Origin: Corynebacterium auris
GTDB lineage: Bacteria; Actinomycetota; Actinomycetes; Mycobacteriales; Mycobacteriaceae
Direction of reading: 5' to 3'
Length of the DNA stretch: 64,000 bases
Assembly (NCBI RefSeq): GCF_030408575.1
Contig: NZ_CP047047.1
Coordinates: 1,723,991 to 1,787,990, forward strand
Shown: positions 51,348 to 60,809 of the stretch, piece by piece
How positions within the stretch are numbered: position 1 is the stretch's first letter
Layout of the letters: every line of letters starts with the position of its first letter
The notes under the pieces: generated by a model
Told to the model about the DNA's origin: nothing
What the model saw: only the letters and a program-made list of their open reading frames with translations
Database searches by the model: none
Made by a program: the position numbers and the translations under genes

Positions 51348-52520
51348 TTATCTGCGCTGCTCAGCCATGCCAAACAGAGCCTCGAGCACCTCTTTGCCGT
51401 GGCGGCGCAGCCCGTCGTGCTGCCATTCGCTCGTCTCATAGACCCGCGCGCCGAAGACCTCGGCGGTCTCGAGCGAGAGCTCGCGCGGGACGTAGACGTC
51501 GTCGGTGTAGACCACCGCGTAAGCGTTGCCGAAACGCGCCGCGCCCGCGTAGAGGTTGCCCCAGTCCTCTTTGGCGGCCAGGGCGTCGGCCGCCTGCGCG
51601 AAGGGGCGAAGCGCCGGGTCCTCGGCGAACTGAAAAGGAAAGACGTGTTCGCCGGTGAGGTAGAACTCCTCGTCCGAGGGGTCGGCGTCCGGGGCGAAGC
51701 CCGGCAGCGTCTGCGCAACCCGCTCGGCCGCCCAGTTCGTCGCGCCCGCGACGGTGCCGCCGTAGATGGTCTCGTGGATCGCGGCGTAGAGAGGGTCACG
51801 CTCGAAGGAGACGCGCTGGCCCACCTCGGCGAGGAAGTCGGTGCGCAGCGCCCCGCCGGGGTGGAAGGGCTCCTCCAGCAGCGCGGCGAGAGCCTCGAAG
51901 CCTCCCTCCTGCCCGAGGGCCGCGCCGATGGTGCGGAAGCGCCGGGAGCTCAGCCTCTCTCCGGTGGGCACCGTCTCCTCCGAGTTGTCCAGGTGGCGGC
52001 ACACCTCGCGCACGCGCCGTTCGGCAAACGGTACCTCCCGGTAGAACCTCAGGTGCCGGGCCTTGAGCTTGGCAAAAGTGGCGCGGTAGACATCTTCCGC
52101 CCCGCGCGTGAGGGTGGGCAGCCCGCCGGTGAAGAAAGCGTTGCCCACGCTATCCGGGTGCGCGCACAGGTAGTGCGCCAGGCAGAACCCCCCGAAGGAC
52201 TGGCCCAGCACGTCCCAGCGCTCGATGCCCAGCTCGGCCCGCACCGCCTCGGCGTCGGCGACGATGGAGTCGGCGCGCAGGCGCGCAAGCACGTCCGCGC
52301 TGATGAGCGAGGGCACGGCGCGGTCGATGCGGGTGGAGTTGCCGGTGCCGCGCTGGTCCAGCAGCACGACCCGGTAGCGGGTGAGCGCGTGCGTGATCCA
52401 CTCGTAGCGCTCGCGGGGCGCGGGGTTGCCGGGGCCGCCTTGGAGGAACAGGAGGGCGGGCTTGGTGGCGTCGCCAAGCACGCGGGCGAAGACGGTGAAC
52501 CCGTCGCGCTGAATCTTCAT
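51348..52520 (-). CDS. alpha/beta-hydrolase, proline iminopeptidase-like
   Basis: Predicted S33 peptidase that removes N-terminal proline. From the ATG at 52520 it has 390 residues. The oxyanion block is LQGGPGNPA, followed by DQRGTGNSTRID, and the nucleophile elbow is DVLGQSFGGFC. The C-terminal acid and histidine are expected near VYTDDVYVP and EWQHDGLRRHG. GAGGAG overlaps the lepA stop codon and serves as ribosome site, so it is expressed with lepA. The frame extends upstream into lepA, but that is a shadow. Confidence 0.9.
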   Translation of the reverse strand: MKIQRDGFTVFARVLGDATKPALLFLQGGPGNPAPRERYEWITHALTRYRVVLLDQRGTGNSTRIDRAVPSLISADVLARLRADSIVADAEAVRAELGIERWDVLGQSFGGFCLAHYLCAHPDSVGNAFFTGGLPTLTRGAEDVYRATFAKLKARHLRFYREVPFAERRVREVCRHLDNSEETVPTGERLSSRRFRTIGAALGQEGGFEALAALLEEPFHPGGALRTDFLAEVGQRVSFERDPLYAAIHETIYGGTVAGATNWAAERVAQTLPGFAPDADPSDEEFYLTGEHVFPFQFAEDPALRPFAQAADALAAKEDWGNLYAGAARFGNAYAVVYTDDVYVPRELSLETAEVFGARVYETSEWQHDGLRRHGKEVLEALFGMAEQRR

Positions 52521-52525
52521 GGCGC

Positions 52526-54382
<1,857 letters not shown>

Positions 54383-54392
54383 AGTTCCGCCC

Positions 54393-54412
54393 ACTCTACC
54401 GCCCCACGTGGG
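54393..54412 (-). promoter_or_regulatory. lepA promoter region: TAGAGT and CCCACGTGGG palindrome
   Basis: Minus-strand -10 TAGAGT (54393-54398), with a perfect 10-base palindrome CCCACGTGGG at 54403-54412 just upstream, in the place expected for a regulator. No known factor is assigned. Confidence 0.4.
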
Positions 54413-54521
54413 CAAACAAAACACGCCGATTCCACGCCAGAACCAGTTGTGAACGCGCGTTCCACCTCGTAGTGTGGACGAAATACACGCCCCCTATCCC
54501 CCCCTGCCCCAAGGACACCAC

Positions 54522-55019
54522 ATGATTTTCCATCGGTCGAAGCGCAACCACTCCAGCGCGCTCGACCAGAGCCTGGCACTTCTCAACGAGCGGCTGGGTT
54601 CCTCGCCCCGCGACACCGCGCACAAGATCGCCTCGCGCCTTCTTGTCAAACCCACCGCCAAGGTCGCCCGCAACATCTACTACGCCCCGGACATGGACGG
54701 GCAGGCCGAACCCGGCGAGATCGTCTGGGTCACCGTGCCCTCCAACCCGCCGCAGGAGCGCTCCCTGGTGGTCATCGGCCGCGAGCACCGAGACGTGCTC
54801 GGCCTGCTCATCTCCCCGGAGGAAAAGCACCGCGACGACGAGCACTGGCTGGGCATCGGCTCCGGCGAATGGGAGGACACCGGCGAACCCTGCTGGGTGC
54901 GCCTAGACAAGACGCTCATGGTCCCCGAATCGGAGGTGCACCGGCGCGGCACTTACATCCCGCCGCGCCGCTTCGAGCGCATTGCCAACCGGCTGCGCGA
55001 CCGCTTCGACTGGGTGTGA
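54522..55019 (+). CDS. PemK/MazF-like protein next to lepA
   Basis: The 165-residue protein has a PemK/MazF-like domain in its second half (GEIVWVTVPSNPPQERSLVVIG, LISPEEK, VRLDKTLMVPESEVHRRGTYIP) after an N-terminal helical segment (DQSLALLNERLGSSPRDTAHK). The arrangement GEIVWV...RSLVVIGREH...VPESEVH follows the fold of the toxin family. No antitoxin gene is adjacent; actinobacteria commonly keep this orphan between lepA and rpsT. Whether it is an active endoribonuclease is not known. AAGGA lies 6 bases before the ATG. Confidence 0.75.
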   Translation: MIFHRSKRNHSSALDQSLALLNERLGSSPRDTAHKIASRLLVKPTAKVARNIYYAPDMDGQAEPGEIVWVTVPSNPPQERSLVVIGREHRDVLGLLISPEEKHRDDEHWLGIGSGEWEDTGEPCWVRLDKTLMVPESEVHRRGTYIPPRRFERIANRLRDRFDWV

Positions 55020-55042
55020 GCAAGCCTAGGTTTAGGTGCGGT

Positions 55043-55072
55043 TTGGCCTCCCACCCCGCGCCCTGCTATTCT
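55043..55072 (+). promoter_or_regulatory. promoter of rpsT (TTGGCC-18-TATTCT)
   Basis: -35 TTGGCC (55043-55048) and -10 TATTCT (55067-55072) with an 18-base spacer. A start near 55079 would give a leader of about 140 bases before the rpsT ATG. Confidence 0.45.
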
Positions 55073-55117
55073 GCACGGGTTGTCCGCATCCGGGAACGTC
55101 ACGGGTGCGCCGCGCTA

Positions 55118-55147
55118 CGCGAGCAGGACCTTGGGCCCGCGTTTTCT
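55118..55147 (+). terminator. hairpin with T run in the rpsT leader (attenuator candidate)
   Basis: CGCG arms (55118-55121 and 55138-55141) bracket a GC-rich loop, followed by TTTTCTT. It could terminate transcription early in the leader of rpsT, or be a binding site for autoregulation by S20. The structure is weak and not verified. Confidence 0.35.
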
Positions 55148-55219
55148 TAAAGGGCGGCGCGAGAACCCCTCCCGGGTCGACTGCGCATCAGATTCGACCG
55201 AAACCAAGAGGTGTACCAC

Positions 55220-55483
55220 ATGGCAAACATCAAGCAGCAGAAGAAGCGCGTTCTCACCAACGAGAAGCGCCGCCAGCGCAACAAGTCCATCCGCTCCGCC
55301 GTGCGCACGGAGATCCGCAAGTTCCGCGAGGCCGTGGAGTCCGGCGACAAGGCTGCCGCCGAGGCGCAGCTGCGCGTCGCTTCCCGCAAGCTGGACAAGT
55401 CCGTGAGCAAGGGCGTCTTCCACCGCAACAACGCGGCCAACAAGAAGTCCAACATGGCCCACGCCTTGAACAAGATGGCCTAA
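55220..55483 (+). CDS. rpsT: 30S ribosomal protein S20
   Basis: Primary-binding 30S protein of 87 residues ([21 protein letters not shown] start; [14 protein letters not shown] end), helical and highly basic. The ATG at 55220 has the preceding AAGAGGT as ribosome site. An in-frame ATG-less extension upstream is not supported. A strong intrinsic terminator follows directly. Confidence 0.97.
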   Translation: MANIKQQKKRVLTNEKRRQRNKSIRSAVRTEIRKFREAVESGDKAAAEAQLRVASRKLDKSVSKGVFHRNNAANKKSNMAHALNKMA

Positions 55484-55496
55484 GTGCCACTGCCGC

Positions 55497-55538
55497 GCCC
55501 GCCCCACGCAGAGCTTCTCCTGCCGGGGCGGGCTTTTT
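55497..55538 (+). terminator. intrinsic terminator of rpsT
   Basis: GCCCGCCCC (55497-55505) pairs with GGGGCGGGC (55525-55533) in a 9-bp stem, followed by TTTTT (55534-55538). It is the clearest factor-independent terminator in the window. Confidence 0.85.
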
Positions 55539-55559
55539 CGTGCGAGCTATCAGGCTGCC

Positions 55560-56207
55560 TCAGGCCATCCCCGCCGCCCCGCGCACGGCGAGTACCACCC
55601 CGACCACGAGGAAGAACACGCCCGCCGCGATGTCGATGCGCGGGCCGGCCGCGAGCAGCTTGCGCCGCACCTTCTCCGTGGACACCACCTGCGCGACAAC
55701 CGCCATCAGCGCCATCGAGCTCAGCCACAGCGCCACGATGACCACCACGGCGCTCAGGGTGGAGGGCCGCGGCGGCAAGAGGGGCGCGATCATCGCCGAC
55801 AGGGCGAGCACGATCTTCGGGTTCGCCAGGTTGGTCGACAGCCCGCGCAGGTAGCTGGCCGTCAGCGACCCCAGCCTCCCCTCGGCCTCCTCGAGCCCGC
55901 CCGGCGGCGTGTTGCGCTCGCGCCACCCAGACAGGGCGTTGCTCAACCCCATGTAGATGAGGAAGGCCCCGCCCACCAGCTGCACGAAGTTCAGCGCGCG
56001 CGGAAACGCCGTGAGCACGGCGGCGGCCCCCACCACGGTCAGGCTCACCCACAACAGCACGCCCGTTTGCGTCCCGGCCAAGGTGGCCCACGCGTGCCTG
56101 CGGGAGCGGGTGGCCGTCCTTGTCAGCAGGACGATGTCCGGGCCGGGCGCGGCCGCCCCGACGAGGTTGAGGCCGACGATCGCAGCGAGATCGCCCGGCG
56201 CGATCAC
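55560..56207 (-). CDS. LysE/RhtB-family amino acid exporter
   Basis: The 215-residue protein has six hydrophobic helices and the LysE/RhtB opening (GLNLVGAAAPGPDIVLLTRTATR). It probably exports amino acids or related metabolites. The GTG at 56207 overlaps the ankyrin gene stop as GTGA, so the two are coupled. It is convergent with rpsT, whose terminator lies between them. Confidence 0.88.
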   Translation of the reverse strand: MIAPGDLAAIVGLNLVGAAAPGPDIVLLTRTATRSRRHAWATLAGTQTGVLLWVSLTVVGAAAVLTAFPRALNFVQLVGGAFLIYMGLSNALSGWRERNTPPGGLEEAEGRLGSLTASYLRGLSTNLANPKIVLALSAMIAPLLPPRPSTLSAVVVIVALWLSSMALMAVVAQVVSTEKVRRKLLAAGPRIDIAAGVFFLVVGVVLAVRGAAGMA

Positions 56208-56614
56208 CGAGCTTCCATCTTTTCCGCGAGGTCGTCGCGGCCGAACGTCCTGGCGGTGGCGATCGCGTCCGGGTGCCCCGCCCGCGGGTCCGCCCCCGCC
56301 TCGAGCAGCAGCTCCACGATCGCGTCTTCCTTCTTGAAGATCACCCCCGCCAGCGGGGACAGCTCGTGCCCGTTGAGCTTGTCTACGTCCGCCCCGCGCT
56401 CCACCAGACCCCGCACGAGCTCCTCGTGGCCCGCGTAGCAGGCGAGCATGAGCAGCGTGTTGCCGTCCTGGTTGGCGAGGTCGACGTTGACCCCGTGATC
56501 GACGTACTCCAGCAGTGCCAGGTCCCCGTTACGCGCGAAGTTAAACAGCTTCGCCGCGAACTCCTGGATCTCCTCCGAAACGTCTCCAGTGCCCTGACCT
56601 TCGTGTTCATTCAC
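56204..56614 (-). CDS. ankyrin-repeat protein
   Basis: A small cytosolic protein with about three ankyrin repeats (NGDLALLEYVDHGVNVDLANQD; GNTLLMLACYAGHEELVRGLVERGADVD; and a third ending LLEAGADPRAGHPDA). The GTG at 56614 gives 136 residues; it lies 7 bases after TAGATT and has no ribosome site, so a leaderless start fits. A more upstream GTG at 56635 is possible. Partner unknown. It is coupled to the exporter gene. Confidence 0.8.
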   Translation of the reverse strand: MNEHEGQGTGDVSEEIQEFAAKLFNFARNGDLALLEYVDHGVNVDLANQDGNTLLMLACYAGHEELVRGLVERGADVDKLNGHELSPLAGVIFKKEDAIVELLLEAGADPRAGHPDAIATARTFGRDDLAEKMEAR

Positions 56615-56621
56615 GCATGAC

Positions 56622-56627
56622 AATCTA
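56622..56627 (-). promoter_or_regulatory. -10 element of the ankyrin gene (TAGATT)
   Basis: Minus-strand TAGATT, 7 bases before the GTG at 56614, just after the holA stop. Confidence 0.45.
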
Positions 56628-56636
56628 GCACGCACC

Positions 56637-57578
56637 CTAGCGGGCGAGCTCGGCGATCCGGCGCACCGCGTTTTCCAGCGCGAAGAACTCGTCGCCGCCC
56701 TGGCCCTTCACTTCGGCGTCGAGGTCCGCGATGAGGATCACCGCCTCGGAGACGGCCTCCCCCGACCAGCCGCGCGCAGCCTGCATCGCCTTCTTCGCCG
56801 CGAAGGGGTGCATCCCAAGCGTTCGCGCCAGCTCGTTGGGGTTGCCCCTCGTGTTGTAGAGCCGCGCAATGTCGCCGACCTTCAGCGCCAGCGCCGCGGC
56901 GATCGCCACCGGGCTCATCCCGAGCTGCAGCGCCCGGCGCGTGGAGGCGAGGGCCTTGTCGACGCGCCCCGCCACCGCCTGCTCCGCTATATCGAAGCTC
57001 GATACCTCCGCCACCCCGGTGTAGTAGGCGCGCACGCTGGCCACCGTGATCTCGCCCTGCGTGTCGGAGACGAGCTGGTCCACCGCCGAGGCAAGCTCGC
57101 GCAGGTCGGAGCCCACCGATTCGAGCAGCGCCGCGACGACGTCGGGGGTGGGGCGCACTCCGTTACGGCGGAACTCGTTAGTCACCCACGTGTGGCGCTC
57201 TTTGTCGCGCAGCGGATCGACCTTGTGCACCTCGGCCACCTTGGAGAACTTGGACACCATCGCCTTTTGCCGCCCGCCCCCGGTGTGTTTGATCACGAGC
57301 GTGAGCCCCGGCGCGGGGTCCGCGGCCGCGCGGAGAATCAGCTCCGTCGGTTCCTTTCCCGCCTGCTCCGTGTGCTCGACCACCACGATGCGCTCCTCGG
57401 CGAACAGCGAGGGGCTCGTGGCCATGAGCAGCTCGCCTTCGGTGACGGTTCCGGCGCGCAGCGTGGTCAGCTCCGCGGCTGGGCCGGCGGCGTCGATAAT
57501 GGCGGCGGTGGCCCGCTCGGCGAGGAACTCGTCCTCACCAAGGACGAGGTGGACGGGGTTGAGCATGCGGCCCATCAT
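56637..57578 (-). CDS. holA: DNA polymerase III subunit delta
   Basis: Clamp-loader subunit that opens the beta clamp. The ATG at 57578 overlaps the comEC stop as ATGA and has GGAAG upstream, giving 313 residues (other in-frame ATGs at 57575 and 57566). The AAA+-like N-terminal part (HLVLGEDEFLAERATAAII) and the C-terminal collar region (RNTRGNPNELARTLGMHPFAAKKAM) are typical of actinobacterial HolA. It is the last gene of comEA-comEC-holA. Confidence 0.92.
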   Translation of the reverse strand: MMGRMLNPVHLVLGEDEFLAERATAAIIDAAGPAAELTTLRAGTVTEGELLMATSPSLFAEERIVVVEHTEQAGKEPTELILRAAADPAPGLTLVIKHTGGGRQKAMVSKFSKVAEVHKVDPLRDKERHTWVTNEFRRNGVRPTPDVVAALLESVGSDLRELASAVDQLVSDTQGEITVASVRAYYTGVAEVSSFDIAEQAVAGRVDKALASTRRALQLGMSPVAIAAALALKVGDIARLYNTRGNPNELARTLGMHPFAAKKAMQAARGWSGEAVSEAVILIADLDAEVKGQGGDEFFALENAVRRIAELAR

Positions 57579-59200
57579 ATCGGCTTCCACCCCCTTAGCC
57601 CGCGCTGCGTGGGGCCGCCGCGATTGGGGTAGAGCACCGGGATCCCCCCGGTCGTTCTCACAGGGCGGTCCAGCGGGCTGCCCGTCTCCAGCACCACGAC
57701 GAGCTCGGTGCCGGCGGGGACCGGTTCCACGTCCTCCTCGGTGTTGACGACGTGCGTCGCCGCCTTGTCCGGTGGCGCCACGGCGGGCGCGGTGAGCGCG
57801 GGCGCGATGAGGGCGAGACAGCACAGGGAGCCGGCGATTGCGAGGGTCACGCCGGGCCTGCCGGCGCACAGGCCCGCCAGTACCCACCCGTACGCCACAA
57901 GGACTTCTAGCGGCTGGGCGGTGGCCGTGGCGCCAGGCACGCTCGCCGCAGCCGTGGCCACCGTGTGCACCCACCACGCGAGCGGCTCCACGACCCAGAG
58001 CAGCGGAACCTCCATGCCCCCGGGGAGGAGGCTGATGAGCGCTGCCGCGAGGCCGAGGACGGTGATGGGGGCGACGACCGGGGCGACGAGGATGTTTGCG
58101 GCGACCGCCACGAGGGACACCCGCCCGGCCATGAGTGCGACGAGCGGCGCGGTGGCGACGTCGGCGGCGAGCGCGACCGCCACCGCCCTGGTCAGGATGT
58201 CCGGCCAGCGCAGCGGCGCGAGCGCCCGGTAGATCAGTGGGCTGAGCGCGACGATCCCGGCAGTGGCGGCAACCGACAGGGCAAAGCCGTAGCTGACGGC
58301 GAGGTTGGAGTCCACGAGGATGAGCCCCACCACCGCCAGGCTTAGCGCGTGCAGCGGCTCGGCGATGGAGGAGGACACGACGGCAACCAGCGCCACCAGC
58401 CCCGTGACCGAGGCGCGCAGCACGCTCGGCTCAGGCCCGACCAGCGCAGCGAAGCTCATCAGCGCCACACCCGCCAGGGCGATCCGGGCGCGCAAGCCGA
58501 GGCCCAGCGCTGCGGCGACCAGGACGGCGGCGGTGGTGACGATGGCGACGTTGCTTCCGGAGACCACGCTCAGGTGGGACAAACCGCTGTCGATGAAGGC
58601 CTGTGCATCCGCCGGGGTCTGCAGGGAGGTCTCCCCCAGCACCATCCCTGGGATCACGCCCCGCGCCCCGGGCGCCACGTGCGCGGCGACGGTGTCGGTG
58701 AAGGTGGCGCGCACGTGTGCGGCGAGCGCGGCCATCCCCTGTGGCGGGGCCACCACGTCGACGCTTCCGCTGAGCGTCACCTGCACCGTGCCCGGCCGGT
58801 TGCTCTCCGAAACGCTGCCGACGGCCCTCACCGTGGTACCTGCGACGATGCCCTCCGGCAGCTCGCGGGTGAACACCGGGATCTGGCCAGGGTAGCCCGG
58901 CACCTGGACGCGCACGAGGTGCCCGCCCCCGGCGAGCGCGCGCGGGGGCTGCGCGACCCGGCCGGTCAGCTCGCCCGCGAACTCGGCGGAGCGGGCGATG
59001 CGCAGACGCACCCACGCCACGGCGGCGGAGGCTGCGCCTAGTCCGCCGACAAGCACAGCCTGGCCCCACGCGCGCACTGCCAGAGCCGCCCCAGCGGCCC
59101 CGGCCGCGACCACCGCCCCCGCCCAGCCGGAAACGACCAGTGTTGCCAGGGCCGCCGCCCACACAACCGCGGCCGCCGGCACGAGTCGCAGCTCCTGCAC
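57575..59200 (-). CDS. comEC: ComEC/Rec2-type DNA-uptake channel
   Basis: The 541-residue membrane protein carries the competence domain. An N-terminal OB-like region (VRAVGSVSESNRPGTVQVTLSG) is followed by a polytopic core with GMVLGETSLQ, LSVVSGSNVAIVTTA, and a transmembrane bundle. It lacks the C-terminal metallo-beta-lactamase-like domain of longer ComEC proteins. Its stop overlaps holA, and it starts 2 bases after the comEA stop. Whether this organism is naturally competent is unknown. Confidence 0.88.
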   Translation of the reverse strand: MQELRLVPAAAVVWAAALATLVVSGWAGAVVAAGAAGAALAVRAWGQAVLVGGLGAASAAVAWVRLRIARSAEFAGELTGRVAQPPRALAGGGHLVRVQVPGYPGQIPVFTRELPEGIVAGTTVRAVGSVSESNRPGTVQVTLSGSVDVVAPPQGMAALAAHVRATFTDTVAAHVAPGARGVIPGMVLGETSLQTPADAQAFIDSGLSHLSVVSGSNVAIVTTAAVLVAAALGLGLRARIALAGVALMSFAALVGPEPSVLRASVTGLVALVAVVSSSIAEPLHALSLAVVGLILVDSNLAVSYGFALSVAATAGIVALSPLIYRALAPLRWPDILTRAVAVALAADVATAPLVALMAGRVSLVAVAANILVAPVVAPITVLGLAAALISLLPGGMEVPLLWVVEPLAWWVHTVATAAASVPGATATAQPLEVLVAYGWVLAGLCAGRPGVTLAIAGSLCCLALIAPALTAPAVAPPDKAATHVVNTEEDVEPVPAGTELVVVLETGSPLDRPVRTTGGIPVLYPNRGGPTQRGLRGWKPI

Positions 59201-59202
59201 GG

Positions 59203-59850
59203 CTACACCGAGACCAGGTCTTTTAACGCCTCGAACTTCGCCGGGCCGATGCCCTTCACGTCCAAGAGCGCGTCCACGCTGGCGAAGGGTCCGTTCGCCT
59301 CCCTGTGGGCGATGATCGCCTGGGCTGTGGCGGCCCCCACCCCGGGCAGCTCCTCGAGCTCCTGCGCCCCGGCCGTGTTAAGGGAGATCAGTCCGCTCTG
59401 TGGGGCGGAGGCAGCCGGCGGCGCTTCCCCGACGGCGAGGACGTGCAGCTGCTGGCCGTCGACAAGCAGCTGCGCCTGGTTCAGGCTCACAAGGTCGGCC
59501 TCAGGCCTGGGTACTGCAGCGGCCAGCGCGTCGGCGACGCGGGCCCCCTCCTGCAAGGTCACAAGGCCCGGCTTGTCCACGGCGCCGACCACGGAAACCA
59601 CGACCTGGGCCGGCGCGGTTGTCGTCGCGGCTGGCGCTTCCCACCCCGCCTCGGCCTCGGGAGGGGCGGGGCGCAGCACGAGCCACGCCGCCACGGCGGC
59701 GAGCACGAGCGCGACCAGGACGACGGCCTGGCGCGGCTGAACGTTCAGGCGCGGGGCGGGGTAGTCGACGTGCATGACATCTTCCTCCCCCGTCGGGCGG
59801 GTGAGGTCCTTCAACCGGGCGGCTGCCCGGGAGGCAGTGTTGGCGCTCAT
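59203..59850 (-). CDS. comEA: ComEA-like DNA-binding protein (helix-hairpin-helix)
   Basis: Membrane-anchored DNA receptor of 215 residues. A single transmembrane helix near residues 43-61 (AVVLVALVLAAVAAWLVL) is followed by a SLBB-like region (VVVSVVGAVDKPGLVTLQEGARV). A C-terminal helix-hairpin-helix pair ends it (SLNTAGAQELEELPGVGAATAQAI; SVDALLDVKGIGPAKFEALKDL). The ATG at 59850 is preferred to an upstream one because the extra part has low similarity to anything. Two DnaA-box matches lie 60-100 bases upstream. Confidence 0.9.
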   Translation of the reverse strand: MSANTASRAAARLKDLTRPTGEEDVMHVDYPAPRLNVQPRQAVVLVALVLAAVAAWLVLRPAPPEAEAGWEAPAATTTAPAQVVVSVVGAVDKPGLVTLQEGARVADALAAAVPRPEADLVSLNQAQLLVDGQQLHVLAVGEAPPAASAPQSGLISLNTAGAQELEELPGVGAATAQAIIAHREANGPFASVDALLDVKGIGPAKFEALKDLVSV

Positions 59851-59904
59851 ACCCCAGGACGTTAGGGCCCCGCTGCCGGTCCCATCCAGCGTCCGAGCGC
59901 GGTG

Positions 59905-59913
59905 TGTGGATAA
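59905..59913 (-). promoter_or_regulatory. DnaA box 1 (TTATCCACA, minus strand)
   Basis: Perfect TTATCCACA in the noncoding stretch 59851-59999, about 55 bases before the comEA ATG. Confidence 0.55.
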
Positions 59914-59943
59914 GTGCGTTGACCCGTCACTCAACCCCACGAG

Positions 59944-59952
59944 TTATGCACA
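59944..59952 (+). promoter_or_regulatory. DnaA box 2 (TTATGCACA, plus strand)
   Basis: Matches TTATNCACA. It is in opposite orientation to box 1 and 30 bases away; both lie between comEA and degV. Confidence 0.45.
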
Positions 59953-59979
59953 ACGCCGAAGCCGCGGCCCCTGGCGTTG
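59951..59979 (-). terminator. possible terminator of the degV operon
   Basis: CAACGCC and GGCGTTG (7 bp) with a 15-base GC-rich loop, 20 bases after the degV stop. There is no T run on the minus strand. The hairpin overlaps the edge of DnaA box 2. Confidence 0.35.
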
Positions 59980-59999
59980 GTTTCGTTAAGCCCTGGCGC

Positions 60000-60809
60000 C
60001 TAGTCCTCGGCGCCCTCCGCGCTGTCCTCGGAGAACACCACGGACAGGCCCACCGCCCCGGGACCGGTATGAACGGCGACGACCTCGACGAGCGGCTCCA
60101 CCATGATCTTCGATCCTTCGGGAAGCACCTCGCGCAGGGTGCCCGCCAGGGCCTCGGCCGCCTCCTCGGCCTCGGCGTGCTGGACCGCGGCGAAGACGGG
60201 CTCCTCCCCCGCTCGCTCCAGCACCAGCTCGGTGAGCTTGGAAAAGGCCTTCGTTTGCGTGCGGGTCTTGCCGGCGAGTTCCAGCTTGCCCTCCCGGACG
60301 CGCAGGATCGGTTTCGTGGCTAGCAGCGCCGCGGACAGCACAGCGGTGCCCGTCGACAAGCGGCCGCTCTTGCGCAGCCCCTCGAGCTGGTGGAGGTAGA
60401 GCCATGTCTGCGACCGGGCGATCGTCGCCTTCGCCATCTCCTCGCACTCGTCGAGGCTCGCGCCGTTGCGCGCCAGCGAGCCCGCCGCCATCGCGGCCGC
60501 GGCGATCGCCATCCCCGCCGTCCCCGTCTCCACGACGCGAACCGTGCCCGGGAAAACGGCCGAAGCGGAAACCGCCGCCGACCAGGTCGAGGAGAGGTTC
60601 TTGGAAATATGCAGCGCCACCACGCCCTCGTCACCGCCGCGCTCGAGCTGGCGCGCATAGACTGCGGCAAGCTCGATGGCGGACAGGGCGCTGGTGACGG
60701 ATCCCTCGTCCTCCTCCGTGACATGCAGCGGCGCGACGGTAATCCCCAACTGCTCCGCGATCTGCGGGGGGACCCCCGCGGCGGAGTCCACAACGATGCG
60801 TACGGCCAT
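60000..60809 (-). CDS. DegV-family fatty-acid-binding protein
   Basis: The 269-residue protein from the ATG at 60809 has the DegV opening (VRIVVDSAAGVPPQIAEQLGI), the fatty-acid-contacting ALHISKNLSSTWSAA, and TAGMAIAAAAMAA. DegV proteins bind fatty acids and in some bacteria serve as FakB subunits, but no FakA is present here. The TAATG overlap couples it to the phosphatase gene. In mycobacteria the same neighbours (gpgP, rsfS, nadD) are found. Confidence 0.9.
   Translation of the reverse strand: MAVRIVVDSAAGVPPQIAEQLGITVAPLHVTEEDEGSVTSALSAIELAAVYARQLERGGDEGVVALHISKNLSSTWSAAVSASAVFPGTVRVVETGTAGMAIAAAAMAAGSLARNGASLDECEEMAKATIARSQTWLYLHQLEGLRKSGRLSTGTAVLSAALLATKPILRVREGKLELAGKTRTQTKAFSKLTELVLERAGEEPVFAAVQHAEAEEAAEALAGTLREVLPEGSKIMVEPLVEVVAVHTGPGAVGLSVVFSEDSAEGAED

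Noticed and set aside
55022-55037. DtxR/iron box at CAAGCCTAGGTTTAGG
   Set aside because: Only a loose resemblance to the 19-base palindrome; the arms are not symmetric.
59905-59952. Replication origin
   Set aside because: Only two DnaA boxes, no AT-rich element, and no dnaA, dnaN or gyr genes nearby.
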